Shown here piece by piece: positions 33,115 through 42,362 of a stretch of 46,043 bases of DNA (positions within the stretch are counted from its first letter, which is position 1; each line of letters begins with the position of its first letter). This DNA comes from Richelia sp. UBA3308 (GTDB lineage Bacteria; Cyanobacteriota; Cyanobacteriia; Cyanobacteriales; Nostocaceae): contig DESS01000352.1 in NCBI GenBank assembly GCA_002361335.1, positions 2,322-48,364 on the forward strand. Reading direction: 5' to 3'. The position numbers and the translations under genes were made by a program. The notes beneath the pieces are model-generated. The model was not told where the DNA came from, ran no database searches, and worked only from the letters and a program-made list of their open reading frames with translations.

Positions 33115-33609
33115 TTGAACGTTGCTGCTTTATTTGGTGCTGCTGTAGAGTCCGCGCGGACTTTATGGCGCTATGGACAAACGGTATTGGGTGTGATCTT
33201 TCGTCATCCCATAACCGGAACAAGTATCATTCCGATACTACCTGATGGTCGGATTGTACTGATTAAGCGACGAGACAACGGTCTCTGGGCTTTACCTGGG
33301 GGAATGGTCGATTGGGGAGAGGATATTCCTAACACAATTGAACGTGAATTAAAGGAAGAAACGGGATTAGAATTAGTGAAAATTGGACGTTTGGTTGGAG
33401 TTTATTCAGCACCAGATAGGGACCCAAGATTCCATTCAATTTGTGTTGTAGCTGAAGCGGAAGTACAGGGAAAAATGGAAATTCAAGATACTTTAGAAGT
33501 TATGGAAATTGAAGCTTTTTCTCGTAATTCTTTACCAAGCGAACCAATGTCTCATGACCACTATCGCCAATTGCAAGACTATTTAAATGACTTGACTATT
33601 TTGGCATAA
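33115..33609 (+). CDS. Nudix hydrolase
   Basis: A 164-residue Nudix protein with a canonical box: G-MVDWG-E-DIPNTIE-RELKEETGLE, preceded by LWALPGGMVDWGED. The N-terminal 35 residues (FGAAVESARTLWRYGQTVLG) form an extra helix before the conserved RHPITGTSIIPILPDGRIVL. The start is TTG at 33115. No ATG or GTG precedes the conserved part in a better position, so the start is tentative. Nucleoside diphosphate-linked substrate unknown. Distinct from the ADP-ribose pyrophosphatase-like protein at 9495. Confidence 0.82.
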   Translation: MNVAALFGAAVESARTLWRYGQTVLGVIFRHPITGTSIIPILPDGRIVLIKRRDNGLWALPGGMVDWGEDIPNTIERELKEETGLELVKIGRLVGVYSAPDRDPRFHSICVVAEAEVQGKMEIQDTLEVMEIEAFSRNSLPSEPMSHDHYRQLQDYLNDLTILA

Positions 33610-33752
33610 AACTATGTACTAATATCTAGATTTTAGGTTTTAGATTTATTCTAAAATCTCGTGCAGGAAAGTTTGACCCCAAGTTCATCTCCCCGTCAAC
33701 TTTCCGCAAAATCTCAAATTTATTTAAACTTAACTACTAAATTAAATTAAAT

Positions 33753-34580
33753 ATGAATACAATGCTATTTCGTAACTCCCGGAGAAAGCTTTCTCAAGGG
33801 TTATTATTCTGGCGTGAAGTTGGTAATGGTATTCCGGTAGTTTGTTTACATGGTAATTGGTGTGACAGTAGTGAATGGGTTTCAATAATCGAATTTTTAT
33901 CGAAAGATTTCCATTGTTTTGCGCCGGATTTATTAGGATTTGGGGAGTCGGAAAATCCAAATATTCATCATACGATTGATTTACAAGTTGATTGTTTATT
34001 TGAATTTTTGCAAGCTTTAAGATTAGAGAAAGTATATTTAGTAGGACATTCTTTAGGAGGATGGATTGCTGCAGCTTGCAGTTTAAAGTATCCAGAAAAG
34101 GTTGAAGGTTTGATATTATTATCGCCGGAAGGTGTAGAAATCGAAAGATTCCAAAAGCATTGGCGAAAAATGCAACACTTAATAGAAAGTCCATCATTTA
34201 TATTTAAGGTTTTACAAATATTTCGTCCTTTGGCAAAAGTTTTTGGTTGGGAAAGAAAAATAGATCAAGATTTGCAGCAAAGACGAATATTGTTAGAAAA
34301 TCCCACAGCGACTCAACTGTTATACCAGCGTAAGTTACCAGAAATTAAAGCAGAATTATTACAAGATAAATTGGATTTGATACAAGTTCCGGTTTTGGTG
34401 TTACAAGGTGGAAAAGATTCTCCAAATGCTGTAAACAGAAGTCAAATTTATGCCAGACATACTCCTCAAGCAAAGTTGAAAATAATCCCTCACGCAGGAA
34501 AGGATTTACTACAAAAATGTGCTGGGGATATTGGTGAAGAAATCGGGGATTTTATTAAAAATAAAGTAAGTTATCGATAG
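33753..34580 (+). CDS. Alpha/beta hydrolase
   Basis: A 275-residue cytosolic alpha/beta hydrolase. The oxyanion-hole segment CLHGNWCDSSEW, APDLLGFGESENP, nucleophile elbow GHSLGG, acid region VLQGGKDSP and late His in IPHAGKDLL are all visible. A lid domain (about 130-205) is helical and charged. The substrate is not predictable; the fold covers esterases, epoxide hydrolases and C-C hydrolases. The gene stands alone between a Nudix hydrolase and coaX; its 3' end is followed by a GGAGTTA heptamer array. Confidence 0.85.
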   Translation: MNTMLFRNSRRKLSQGLLFWREVGNGIPVVCLHGNWCDSSEWVSIIEFLSKDFHCFAPDLLGFGESENPNIHHTIDLQVDCLFEFLQALRLEKVYLVGHSLGGWIAAACSLKYPEKVEGLILLSPEGVEIERFQKHWRKMQHLIESPSFIFKVLQIFRPLAKVFGWERKIDQDLQQRRILLENPTATQLLYQRKLPEIKAELLQDKLDLIQVPVLVLQGGKDSPNAVNRSQIYARHTPQAKLKIIPHAGKDLLQKCAGDIGEEIGDFIKNKVSYR

Positions 34581-34586
34581 TTAATA

Positions 34587-34610
34587 GTTAGGAGTTAGGA
34601 GTTAGGAGTT
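34587..34610. repeat. Heptamer array GGAGTTA, about three units
   Basis: TTAGGAGTTAGGAGTTAGGA-type STRR seven bases after the alpha/beta hydrolase stop codon. Confidence 0.7.
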
Positions 34611-34713
34611 ATTATCTTTGACATGGAAACATGCAAACTTTTTAACTCTTTATTCTTAACTATATTTTCTTAAAATTATAATTTATATGAGCAGGTTTGA
34701 AAGTTTAAATAAT

Positions 34714-35541
34714 TTAAATTTGTTCTATATATATATCTATATCAAATTTGTGGGGAGAATACATTAATGTTTTTTTGATTCCCCATAAAATTAAATTTTT
34801 TTCTACAATTATTTGTGCTGCGATTTCTGGAAATCGAGATTTGATCAAGTTAAATAATGAATTGCGATCGCCACCAGTAATTACAATCTTAGTATCAGGA
34901 TAATCGCGACTCCAGGCTTCAATAAAATCTTTGATTCCTGATAGTAATGTGTAAATTATTCCACTTTTAATTGCTTCTGGAGTATTTAACGCATAACGTT
35001 GTGGAAGTTGTTGCGGTAATTCTACATTTGGTAATTGTGCTGTTTTCTTGGTGAGGCTGGTAAATTGTAAACCAATACCCGGTAAAATTGCGCCACCAAT
35101 TAAATTACGGTTAATATCGGCACCTGTAAAAGTAAGTGCTGTACCTGCATCAATTACTAACATTGGAAAACCCCAAGTTTCACCAGCACCAAGTAAAGCT
35201 AAGGCGCGATCGATTCCTAATGTGGGATATAAGTTTTGTAAAGGTATTTCATTTAAGCTAATAAATTTGACTTTGGGATAATTTTGCCAAAGTTCTGTTT
35301 GAGCAGGAACTACCGAAGCAATTATCAAAAGGGGAGATGGGGAGATAGGGGAATCAGGAGATGAGGAGCAACAAAGTATTTCTTCTAAAGTTTGAGATTT
35401 TGTGAGACTTTGTACTTTTGATTGGGGAAGATAGTTGGTATCCCAGGCTTTTATTAAAGTTTCTCCCTTGAATAAACCCCAGTGTAAGCGGGAATTACCG
35501 ATTATTAATGCTAACCAGGTTGTAGAAGATTTTGATAACAC
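34714..35541 (-). CDS. coaX: Type III pantothenate kinase
   Basis: A 275-residue ASKHA-fold kinase for the first step of coenzyme A synthesis. IIGNSRLHWGLF (13-24) is the phosphate-1 motif in its cyanobacterial form, with a hydrophobic residue where many CoaX have Asp. VIDAGTALTFTGAD and GGAILPGIGLQ are the central motifs, and IVITGGD follows. A Ser/Pro-rich stretch (CCSSSPDSPISPSP) at about 57-71 is a local insertion. The start is GTG at 35541. It would act in the cytosol. Confidence 0.88.
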   Translation of the reverse strand: MLSKSSTTWLALIIGNSRLHWGLFKGETLIKAWDTNYLPQSKVQSLTKSQTLEEILCCSSSPDSPISPSPLLIIASVVPAQTELWQNYPKVKFISLNEIPLQNLYPTLGIDRALALLGAGETWGFPMLVIDAGTALTFTGADINRNLIGGAILPGIGLQFTSLTKKTAQLPNVELPQQLPQRYALNTPEAIKSGIIYTLLSGIKDFIEAWSRDYPDTKIVITGGDRNSLFNLIKSRFPEIAAQIIVEKNLILWGIKKTLMYSPHKFDIDIYIEQI

Positions 35542-35789
35542 TTTTTAAATGCCAAGGTAGGCGGAGATTAAGGCAGATTATCAGTTTACTAAGATATTCA
35601 GATTGCCGTTATTTAAATGCAGTCAGATAAAAATTAGCAATCTGATCTTTCTTCATTTACTAAGGAGTATATCAAAAGTGGACACTTAAAGATAAATATG
35701 AGTAACATCTAACAAGTAAAACACAAAAACTAAATTACCGAATCAACGAACTATATAAATTAATCAACAATTCATTTACAGTTAATGCT

Positions 35790-36023
35790 TTGACAAAAAA
35801 AATGTTTAAAAAACCTACTATTATATTGTTGTTTTTACTATTTCTGGTATTCGTGGGTATTGGCGATCGCGTTTTACCAGAACCGATGAAATCTGCTAGC
35901 TTTAATACTCGAACAAATATCAATAAATATTTAATTGGGCTATTTCCCACGGGTAGATCAAAACTGAAACCTCACGAAAGAACTCGTAAAGCGATAGAAG
36001 AGACTGAAAAGGGAAATAAATAA
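35790..36023 (+). CDS. Small single-span membrane protein, unknown
   Basis: A 77-residue protein (73 if the ATG at 35802 is used instead of the TTG at 35790). An N-terminal hydrophobic helix (PTIILLFLLFLVFVGIGDRV) is followed by a basic soluble part, INKYLIGLFPTGRSKLKPHE, ending in a charged tail. The helix may be a membrane anchor or a signal peptide. I recall similar short proteins in cyanobacteria but no function. Confidence 0.6.
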   Translation: MTKKMFKKPTIILLFLLFLVFVGIGDRVLPEPMKSASFNTRTNINKYLIGLFPTGRSKLKPHERTRKAIEETEKGNK

Positions 36024-36164
36024 GAAGTTAGGAGTTAAGAGTTCAATTTATTTTTTTATAATGTTGGCATCTTGCCCGCTTGTGATATTTCTAGGGAGAA
36101 AGATGCTAACAATTCGCCAAGGGTAGGGAATATTTCTGGGCTTAAGCTATAAATTAGCAATTGA

Positions 36165-36320
36165 TACAGCATATTTCATAGAGCAGCCGGTAGGTTTGCA
36201 CGGGCAGGGATGCTCCGCAGTCGCTCATGGGGGAGACCCCCAAGACCGCGCTGCTCTCCGTACCACAAGAGTTTTAAAATATAGTACTGTACCTCATTCA
36301 TTTATCTGCAAAGTACTGTA
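36165..36320. mobile_element. MITE-like repeat, copy A, with nested insert
   Basis: A 156-bp unit starting TACAGCATATTTCAT and ending AGTACTGTA. It shares ordered blocks with the reverse complement of 8670-8778. It is about 47 bp longer owing to a GC-rich insertion between GCAGGGAT and CCGTACCAC that contains the hairpin GGGGGAGACCCCC. AGAGCAGC (about 36180) and GCTGCTCT (about 36250) form inverted repeats around the middle. The surrounding gap 36024-36346 holds no gene. Confidence 0.6.
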
Positions 36321-36346
36321 AATCTTCACTCCTAAATACGTTCCTA

Positions 36347-37354
36347 CTAACTCTTAACTTCAGCTTTTTGCATCCAGCTAAACATGGCACGTAAATCTTT
36401 GCCTACATTTTCAATTGGGTGTTCGGCTTCTTGACGGCGCATGGCTGTAAAACCTGGTTTACCAGATTGATTTTCGGTAACAAAATCCCGTGCAAATTGT
36501 CCAGATTGAATTTCTTTGAGAATTTTACGCATTTCTGTCTTGGTTTCGTCGGTAACTATCCTTGGTCCTCGGGTATAATCACCGTATTCAGCTGTATTGG
36601 AAATGCTATCGCGCATTTTAGCAAGTCCGCCTTCAACAACTAAATCAACAATTAATTTGACTTCGTGAAGACATTCAAAATAAGCTAACTCTGGTTGATA
36701 ACCTGCTTCTACTAAGGTTTCAAAACCGGCTTTAATCAAAGCACTCAAACCACCACATAATACTGCTTGTTCGCCAAATAAGTCGGTTTCGGTTTCTTCA
36801 CGGAAGGTAGTTTCTAAAATACCGCCACGGGTTCCCCCAATACCTTTAGCATAAGCCATGGCTTTATCGCGTGCTTGACCAGAATTATCTTGATAAACTG
36901 CGAATAAACAAGGTACTCCTTCTCCTTGCTCGTAAGTTCGACGTACTAAATGTCCAGGACCTTTAGGCGCTACCATTACTACATCTACATTTGCAGCTGG
37001 TACAACTTGTCCGAAGTGAATATTGAATCCGTGAGCAAATGCTACGACGTTTCCTTCTTCTAAATTAGGTTCAATTTCTTGTTTAAAAACGGTTTTTTGT
37101 ACCTCATCGGGTAGCAAAATCATGATAAAATCGGCGGCTTTTGCAGCATCAGCCACACTTTTAACAGTCAACCCACCAGCTTCGGCTTTCGCTGCGGATT
37201 TACTACCCGGATACAGTCCAACAATTACATTCATGCCACTATCTTTAAGATTGAGGGCGTGGGCATGACCTTGAGAACCAAAGCCGATTATCGCTATAGT
37301 TTTTTCTGCTAAAAGGTCTAAATTAGCATCCGAATCGTAATACATCCGAGCCAT
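36347..37354 (-). CDS. ilvC: Ketol-acid reductoisomerase, class I
   Basis: A 335-residue NADPH-dependent enzyme of valine and isoleucine synthesis. The Rossmann motif GFGSQGHAHALNLKDSG, MVAPKGPGHLVRRTYEQGEG, ETETDLFGEQAVLCGG and FECLHEVKLIVDL are standard class I features. Full length and cytosolic. The ATG at 37354 opens MARMYYDSDANLDLL, the expected cyanobacterial N-terminus. Transcribed alone on the minus strand. Confidence 0.97.
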   Translation of the reverse strand: MARMYYDSDANLDLLAEKTIAIIGFGSQGHAHALNLKDSGMNVIVGLYPGSKSAAKAEAGGLTVKSVADAAKAADFIMILLPDEVQKTVFKQEIEPNLEEGNVVAFAHGFNIHFGQVVPAANVDVVMVAPKGPGHLVRRTYEQGEGVPCLFAVYQDNSGQARDKAMAYAKGIGGTRGGILETTFREETETDLFGEQAVLCGGLSALIKAGFETLVEAGYQPELAYFECLHEVKLIVDLVVEGGLAKMRDSISNTAEYGDYTRGPRIVTDETKTEMRKILKEIQSGQFARDFVTENQSGKPGFTAMRRQEAEHPIENVGKDLRAMFSWMQKAEVKS

Positions 37355-37601
37355 AATTGCGTCTTTTTGGATAGCATCCTGATAAATTCTAGATTTTCTA
37401 TTTTACCCCAAGGTTGGTAATTCTTAGTTTTTAGTTTGTAATTCGTAATTAAAATCACTTAAAAGATTTTTGATTTTGGATTTTAAGGATAGTACAGTCT
37501 TTGATCACTCTCCCAAGCATCCCTGTTTTAATCTTGTTTAATTTTGTCAACAAATGGCCTTATTGCACCACTCAACGGAAAAGCGCTATCTTTTTCTATC
37601 T

Positions 37602-37720
37602 TTAAGTAACTAAGTAGTCGTACAAAATTAATTTTACATTCGGCAAAGCTAGAAGCTTTTGGGATTGCTTCCTTCGGAGCAATGACTATACACAATTAAT
37701 TTTGCCTAAGTACTTAAAAC
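37602..37720. repeat. Imperfect inverted repeat element upstream of ilvC
   Basis: Arms with AAGTA...CAAAATTAATT (37602-37637) and its approximate complement AATTAATTTTG...TACTT (37690-37716) enclose a core with a hairpin, ATTGCTTCCTTCGGAGCAAT. No coding frame. The rest of the gap 37355-37788 is AT-rich and must hold the ilvC promoter. Confidence 0.5.
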
Positions 37721-37788
37721 TGTAAACCCAATATCTTAAAGATACTGAGTTTTTAAAGATTTAAGGGCTATAATCACAGAAATTTTTC

Positions 37789-38436
37789 TCAATCTGAAAA
37801 AACGCCTATTAACCATCCAACAGCTAATCCGACTGCAGCAATCCCGCTCAAACTGAGCATTGCACCATCAAAACTATCTAATGCATCTTTTAACTGTCTT
37901 CCAGCTTTATTAACAGTTATTACTAAATTGCAGTACCAAACTAAATGAAAAGCCCATTGACCTAACCCAACTACAGTTAATAAAATTACAAAGAACAATA
38001 TAAAAGCTGGAACTACAACTCCACGTGTTTTACATACAAATATTAATAAAAATGTAAATAGTAGAAGATTAAATCCTAATAAACTTATAGATAGGGGGTT
38101 TAAAGGAGGTAAATTCAAATAACATAAAGCAACCGCCAAAATAGCCCGCGAAGCAATTAAAGAAAATACTAGTATTTTGGTATTTTTTTTAAATAAAATA
38201 TAAACAGTAGCGGCTAAAGGGAAAATAGCAAAATAAATTGCTAATATCTGTTTTAAAAATTGTGGTTCTACGAAGAATGGCTCTACTTCAGATACATAAA
38301 TCATCCAACCATTAAATACACAAATTATTAAAAAGGAAATTAACCAACCCCACTTCATTACTACAGGGTTTTGTGTCAATTTACGATAAGGTTCGTTGTT
38401 ATTTATTGTATCAGATACGATTCTAAAAGGTAGCAT
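37789..38436 (-). CDS. Polytopic membrane protein, unknown
   Basis: A 215-residue protein with about six hydrophobic segments (for example WGWLISFLIICVFNGWMIYV, ILAIYFAIFPLAATVYILF, LLGFNLLLFTFLLIFVC and VVPAFILFFVILLTVVGLG). A soluble amphipathic stretch (VNKAGRQLKDALDSFDGAM) precedes the last segment. The N-terminal 25 residues are cytosolic-like. I recognise no family or transport motif. It stands alone, with gene-free DNA on both sides. Confidence 0.7.
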   Translation of the reverse strand: MLPFRIVSDTINNNEPYRKLTQNPVVMKWGWLISFLIICVFNGWMIYVSEVEPFFVEPQFLKQILAIYFAIFPLAATVYILFKKNTKILVFSLIASRAILAVALCYLNLPPLNPLSISLLGFNLLLFTFLLIFVCKTRGVVVPAFILFFVILLTVVGLGQWAFHLVWYCNLVITVNKAGRQLKDALDSFDGAMLSLSGIAAVGLAVGWLIGVFSD

Positions 38437-39884
38437 GGGTAGATGTTTTTGATATTTTTTCTTTAATTAAATTTATCAGCGAAGCAGACATAAAAAATGA
38501 TGTCTAAAGCACATATTGTTTAATTTATTCTCTGGAAATAAAAGTTAAACAAACTATATACCTAAATTAATATCATATTAACTTATTTATAACCGAGAAT
38601 AATCAACTAATGCATTGGATAAATTTATCTATTCTTTTAGCTTATTCAATCAGAGTTTACCAGCAATATAATCTCAAGAAAGGCACTCCAACGGGCCCGC
38701 ATAAGAAATGCTCGGAAAATTCTTTACTAGAAATGGTAATTACAACTATTACTTGCGGCAATTTTCATTGATATTTAAACGATTGTGGGGGATGGCAAAT
38801 TGACCAAAAAAAATCGGATACAAGCCATCGATAATCCGTGGAATAAAAAAAATTTTTCCTTATTTTCAAGCCCCTCGATTCATCATAGTGGGTACTTGAT
38901 AACTGATAACTGATAACTGATAACGCCGACATTCGTATTTAATTCAAACCAATTGCGTTTACCGTTATTGATATATCAGATTAAGTAAGAGTTGAGAAAC
39001 CATCCAAAGGCTATATTTTTATATTTTCAGTACAAAAAATTCCCATTTTTATTTTTAACCTGGGAAAGATGACAAAATGTACATAATATCCTATGTATTC
39101 AATTAATTAAGGGGGGGTAGGGCTATTAGCCATTGTTAAATAATAAAACTCTATACAGAGAATTTAAATCATTAATATCTTTGGAATTATTTTATAACAG
39201 TAAACCCCTAACTCAATTATAAAATTAATAAGTATTTACACTCTAATGATGTTGAAATCCGACACTAAATTTTATCGGAGTTTGTTAACAAGGGAACCAA
39301 AATGATCTTTAATACCAATTCTGTATGAGGCTGTGCCTACTGGAATCACCTTGAAAGGCTGGGGCTATAAGCCTCTTCTTGGGATTTATAGTAAAAGCGT
39401 AAAATTCGGCGTTGCTGTTTTTTGAAGCCTTTACTCGACAGTATTGGTAAGGCAGCGTACTAATTGCGCTTGTAGATCTTATGGGGGGAGAAGTGTTAGT
39501 TATTTAACATAGAATACAAGGCATAAAATCAAAAAGACAACTCAAATGACAAATAAAAGTACCGTATCTTGGAGATAGTGGATTTCTAGGAGAATATATT
39601 TTTTAAGATTTTAATATTTAATTTCGATTTTTGTAACATAGAGAAATTTCCGGAAATACTTCGATAAGTATTGAAATATTCGGTAATTTGTTTTCTAAAA
39701 AAATAATAGTTAAAGGTTAAAAATCATAAACTCCTATACTATGCCCTTTCGGCCCAATGCCCTTAGATAAACTCATAAAAGTTTACGAAAGAATAAAATA
39801 ACTAAAGATTGTACTTTTTATCACGAAATAATAACCATTAAGAATGCCAAGATATGTTTTAGCACAAGCGTATCCAAACTAGAG
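38437..39884. other. 1.45-kb gene-free region
   Basis: The longest stretch without a convincing gene. It holds a heptamer array GATAACT (four units, 38898-38924), a CGGAT/ATCCG mini-stem near 38815, a poly-G patch near 39111-39119, and a moderately GC-richer patch at 39325-39440 where GAGGCT and AGCCTC (about 39328 and 39374) can pair. The ATG frame at 38610-38771 (53 codons) lacks support. It could be decayed genes or long regulatory DNA for the gene at 39885. Confidence 0.4.
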
Positions 39885-41417
39885 ATGCCAGAATTACGCC
39901 AATCAATTGCTCAGCATTACCACGAACGTACAAAATATGACCCAGAAACTATATCAGCCAAAAGTAAAGGCTTAGACTGGGCAAAACAACCGGTACCATT
40001 TAAAGAATACAAAATTGGTTCTAATTTCGATTTACAAGCTTATATCAAAGAAAAACCGGTTTCATTCGCCAACAACTCGGATGCACTTTGGTGGCAAAGA
40101 CTTTCCCGATTGTTGTTTTGCAGCTATGGTTTGACTGCGAGAATGCCTTCTATGGGAAACACAGTTTACCTGCGTGCTGCCCCTTCTGCGGGAGGTTTAT
40201 ATCCGGCAGAAATGTATTTGATTTCCAAGGGAACGCCCCTTTTACCTCCTGGTTTGTATAATTATCAATTTCGGACTCATTCCTTAATGCATTATTGGGA
40301 AAGCGATGTTTGGCAAAAGTTACAATCGGCTTGTTTGGGAAATCCTTCTCTAGAGGGGGCGACTCTAGCAATTGTCATTACTTCTGTTTTTTTCCGTTCC
40401 GCTTGGCGTTATGAAGATAGGGCTTACCGAAGGATTTTTCTCGATACGGGACATCTTATCGGTAATATCGAATTAGCTGCCGCTTTTACAGGCTATCGTC
40501 CCCATTTAATCGGGGGTTTTATCGACGAAGATGTAAATGAATTGCTTTATATCAATTCTAAACAAGAAGGCGCGATCGCGGTTCTTAGTTTGGCTGATTT
40601 ACAAGATATTGAGCAAAATACCCCTGTGGCACCTACAGCTTTACCTTCTACTACCGAAACGGATTATCCTCGAATTCCTGATGGAGAATTACTTAATTAT
40701 TTCCATTTAGCTACCCAGATTCAACCAGATACCACAGGTAAGTTAAATCTACCCGAGGTGAATGTTGATAAATCCATTGAAGATAAATACAATTTTAGTT
40801 TTTGCGATAAAATCTCTACTGTTACCAAACCGGTTTATTGGGGTAAAAAACTGGAAAATTTAGAGCAAACTATTCTTAAACGTCGTTCTACTCGCGCTTT
40901 TAGCGGTGAAAGTTTGCAATTTCATGAATTAAAGGCAATACTCAATTTCACTTATCAACCCCAAAATTACATCAACCAAAATTTAGATAAATCTCCAGAC
41001 TATTTTGATTTAAATCTAATTGAAACTTTTATTGCAGTTTCTGGAGTGGAAGGTTTGGAAAGAGGTTGTTACTATTACGCGCCGAAAGCACAAGAATTGC
41101 GTCAAATACGCTTTAAAAATTTTCGGCGAGAGTTACATTTCCTCTGTTTGGGACAGGATTTGGGACGAGATGCAGCTGCTGTGATTTTCCATACTGCCGA
41201 TCTGAAGACGGCTGTTGCTAAATACGGCGACAGAGTTTACCGCTATTTGCATATGGATGCCGGACATTTGGGACAAAGACTTAATTTAGGGGCGATTCAT
41301 TTAGGCTTAGGCGTTAGTGGTATTGGTGGCTTCTTTGATGACAAAGTAAATGAAGTTCTCGGTATTCCTAACGACGAAGCAGTCTTGTACATCACCACTT
41401 TAGGAAGACCCAGATAA
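39885..41417 (+). CDS. SagB/ThcOx-type tandem nitroreductase-fold protein
   Basis: A 510-residue protein with two nitroreductase-like halves. The first has RLSRLLFCSYGLT (about 72-84) and the FMN-site segment RAAPSAGGLYPAEMYL (97-112), then FLDTGHLIGNIELAA. The second begins ILKRRSTRAFSGESLQFHEL (about 330) and ends HMDAGHLGQRLNLGAIHLGLG. SagB/ThcOx proteins are FMN oxidases of azoline rings in peptide natural products, but the fused two-domain form is widespread in cyanobacteria without a precursor peptide. No YcaO cyclodehydratase or leader-peptide gene is visible nearby, so a natural-product role is not supported here. Confidence 0.85.
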   Translation: MPELRQSIAQHYHERTKYDPETISAKSKGLDWAKQPVPFKEYKIGSNFDLQAYIKEKPVSFANNSDALWWQRLSRLLFCSYGLTARMPSMGNTVYLRAAPSAGGLYPAEMYLISKGTPLLPPGLYNYQFRTHSLMHYWESDVWQKLQSACLGNPSLEGATLAIVITSVFFRSAWRYEDRAYRRIFLDTGHLIGNIELAAAFTGYRPHLIGGFIDEDVNELLYINSKQEGAIAVLSLADLQDIEQNTPVAPTALPSTTETDYPRIPDGELLNYFHLATQIQPDTTGKLNLPEVNVDKSIEDKYNFSFCDKISTVTKPVYWGKKLENLEQTILKRRSTRAFSGESLQFHELKAILNFTYQPQNYINQNLDKSPDYFDLNLIETFIAVSGVEGLERGCYYYAPKAQELRQIRFKNFRRELHFLCLGQDLGRDAAAVIFHTADLKTAVAKYGDRVYRYLHMDAGHLGQRLNLGAIHLGLGVSGIGGFFDDKVNEVLGIPNDEAVLYITTLGRPR

Positions 41418-42362
41418 CTACAGCAATTGGTTAGTACCGCTGTGGGTCAGTCAAAAGTATTATTTTTTATAGTTTTGACTTTTATAAATTGTTGTGCCCA
41501 ATTCATGAGCCGCTGTACTAGTTCGAGTGTTTATGCCAATTCTTTATAAATTCGAGCTTCACACTTGGTTGATAATAACCGGCTAATTATAAGCCTTATT
41601 ATATATCATTCAATCACCCAGCGGCTTGTTTTTATTTAGAATCGGTATTGCCTAAAGAGAGGCGATCGGCAACGAAAGGGTGCCGGAGGTAATCGCAAAC
41701 GAAATAAATTGGGAGTTTATATCATAGTTTCAGTAACAGTACTTATATAGTAGATAATTCTCTAACAAAAGTAATTTGAGGTAAAAAGATGATTTAAAGG
41801 CCATATAGCTTGAAATTGCGCCGAGTATCTAGCTTCAGCCAATGATTAATCTATATTTTGGAAATTGATCCAAAAATCTAATTACACAAAACTACGTAAA
41901 ATGCTTTTTTAGTTTTCATTATCTTATCAATTCATTAAGAAAAGTGTTTCAAAATAACATAATATGAATTTTCTTCCTAGTTAATGGGTCAACTTCAAGT
42001 CATAGTTTACTGGAACTATTACCGTATATTCACAGAGATTCTTTTAATTAGTTTTATTAATATCCTCAAAACAGACATTTTTGAGTTATAACCTTTAAAA
42101 TGAATTGTCAACCTGTAATATTACTTACCCAACTTCCGTTAATATCAGCTTTAAAATCGGCAGCCAAACCAATATTAGCGATAATTGTTAATTTCGATTA
42201 TTCCCGAATTATTAGCAAGTATCTGGAATACTGTGTGTAGCATGCGTGAAGTTAAATAATATTACATAGATAATTTCCATCTTAGGATTAAGAAATGCCT
42301 TAGTTTATCTAGTTTTCGTGACAACTGTGAAAAATTACCTGCTTTGACATTTAGAGGTATCA
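41418..42362. other. 945-base gap with a dispersed repeat, no supported gene
   Basis: AT-rich apart from the 35-bp repeat at 41662-41696. A 46-codon frame from 42100 has no ribosome binding site and no recognised similarity. Nothing else can be supported; it presumably includes the promoter of the NYN gene. Confidence 0.4.
41662..41696 (+). repeat. 35-bp dispersed repeat with HIP1-like ends, copy 2
   Basis: GCGATCGGCAACGAAAGGG followed by TGCCGGAGGTAATCGC. It differs from the reverse complement of 15702-15736 at three positions. Confidence 0.7.

Noticed and set aside
33742..34197. 151-codon minus-strand frame
   Set aside because: It lies antisense to a well-supported alpha/beta hydrolase with intact catalytic motifs.
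38610..38771. 53-codon ATG frame (MHWINLSILLAYS)
   Set aside because: No ribosome binding site or recognisable domain; composition gives no decisive support.
39885..41417. Azole/azoline peptide biosynthesis cluster around the SagB-like protein
   Set aside because: No YcaO protein, precursor peptide or transporter is visible on either side; gene-free DNA flanks it.
42100..42240. 46-codon ATG frame
   Set aside because: No ribosome binding site, no recognised similarity, located in AT-rich DNA where short frames are expected.
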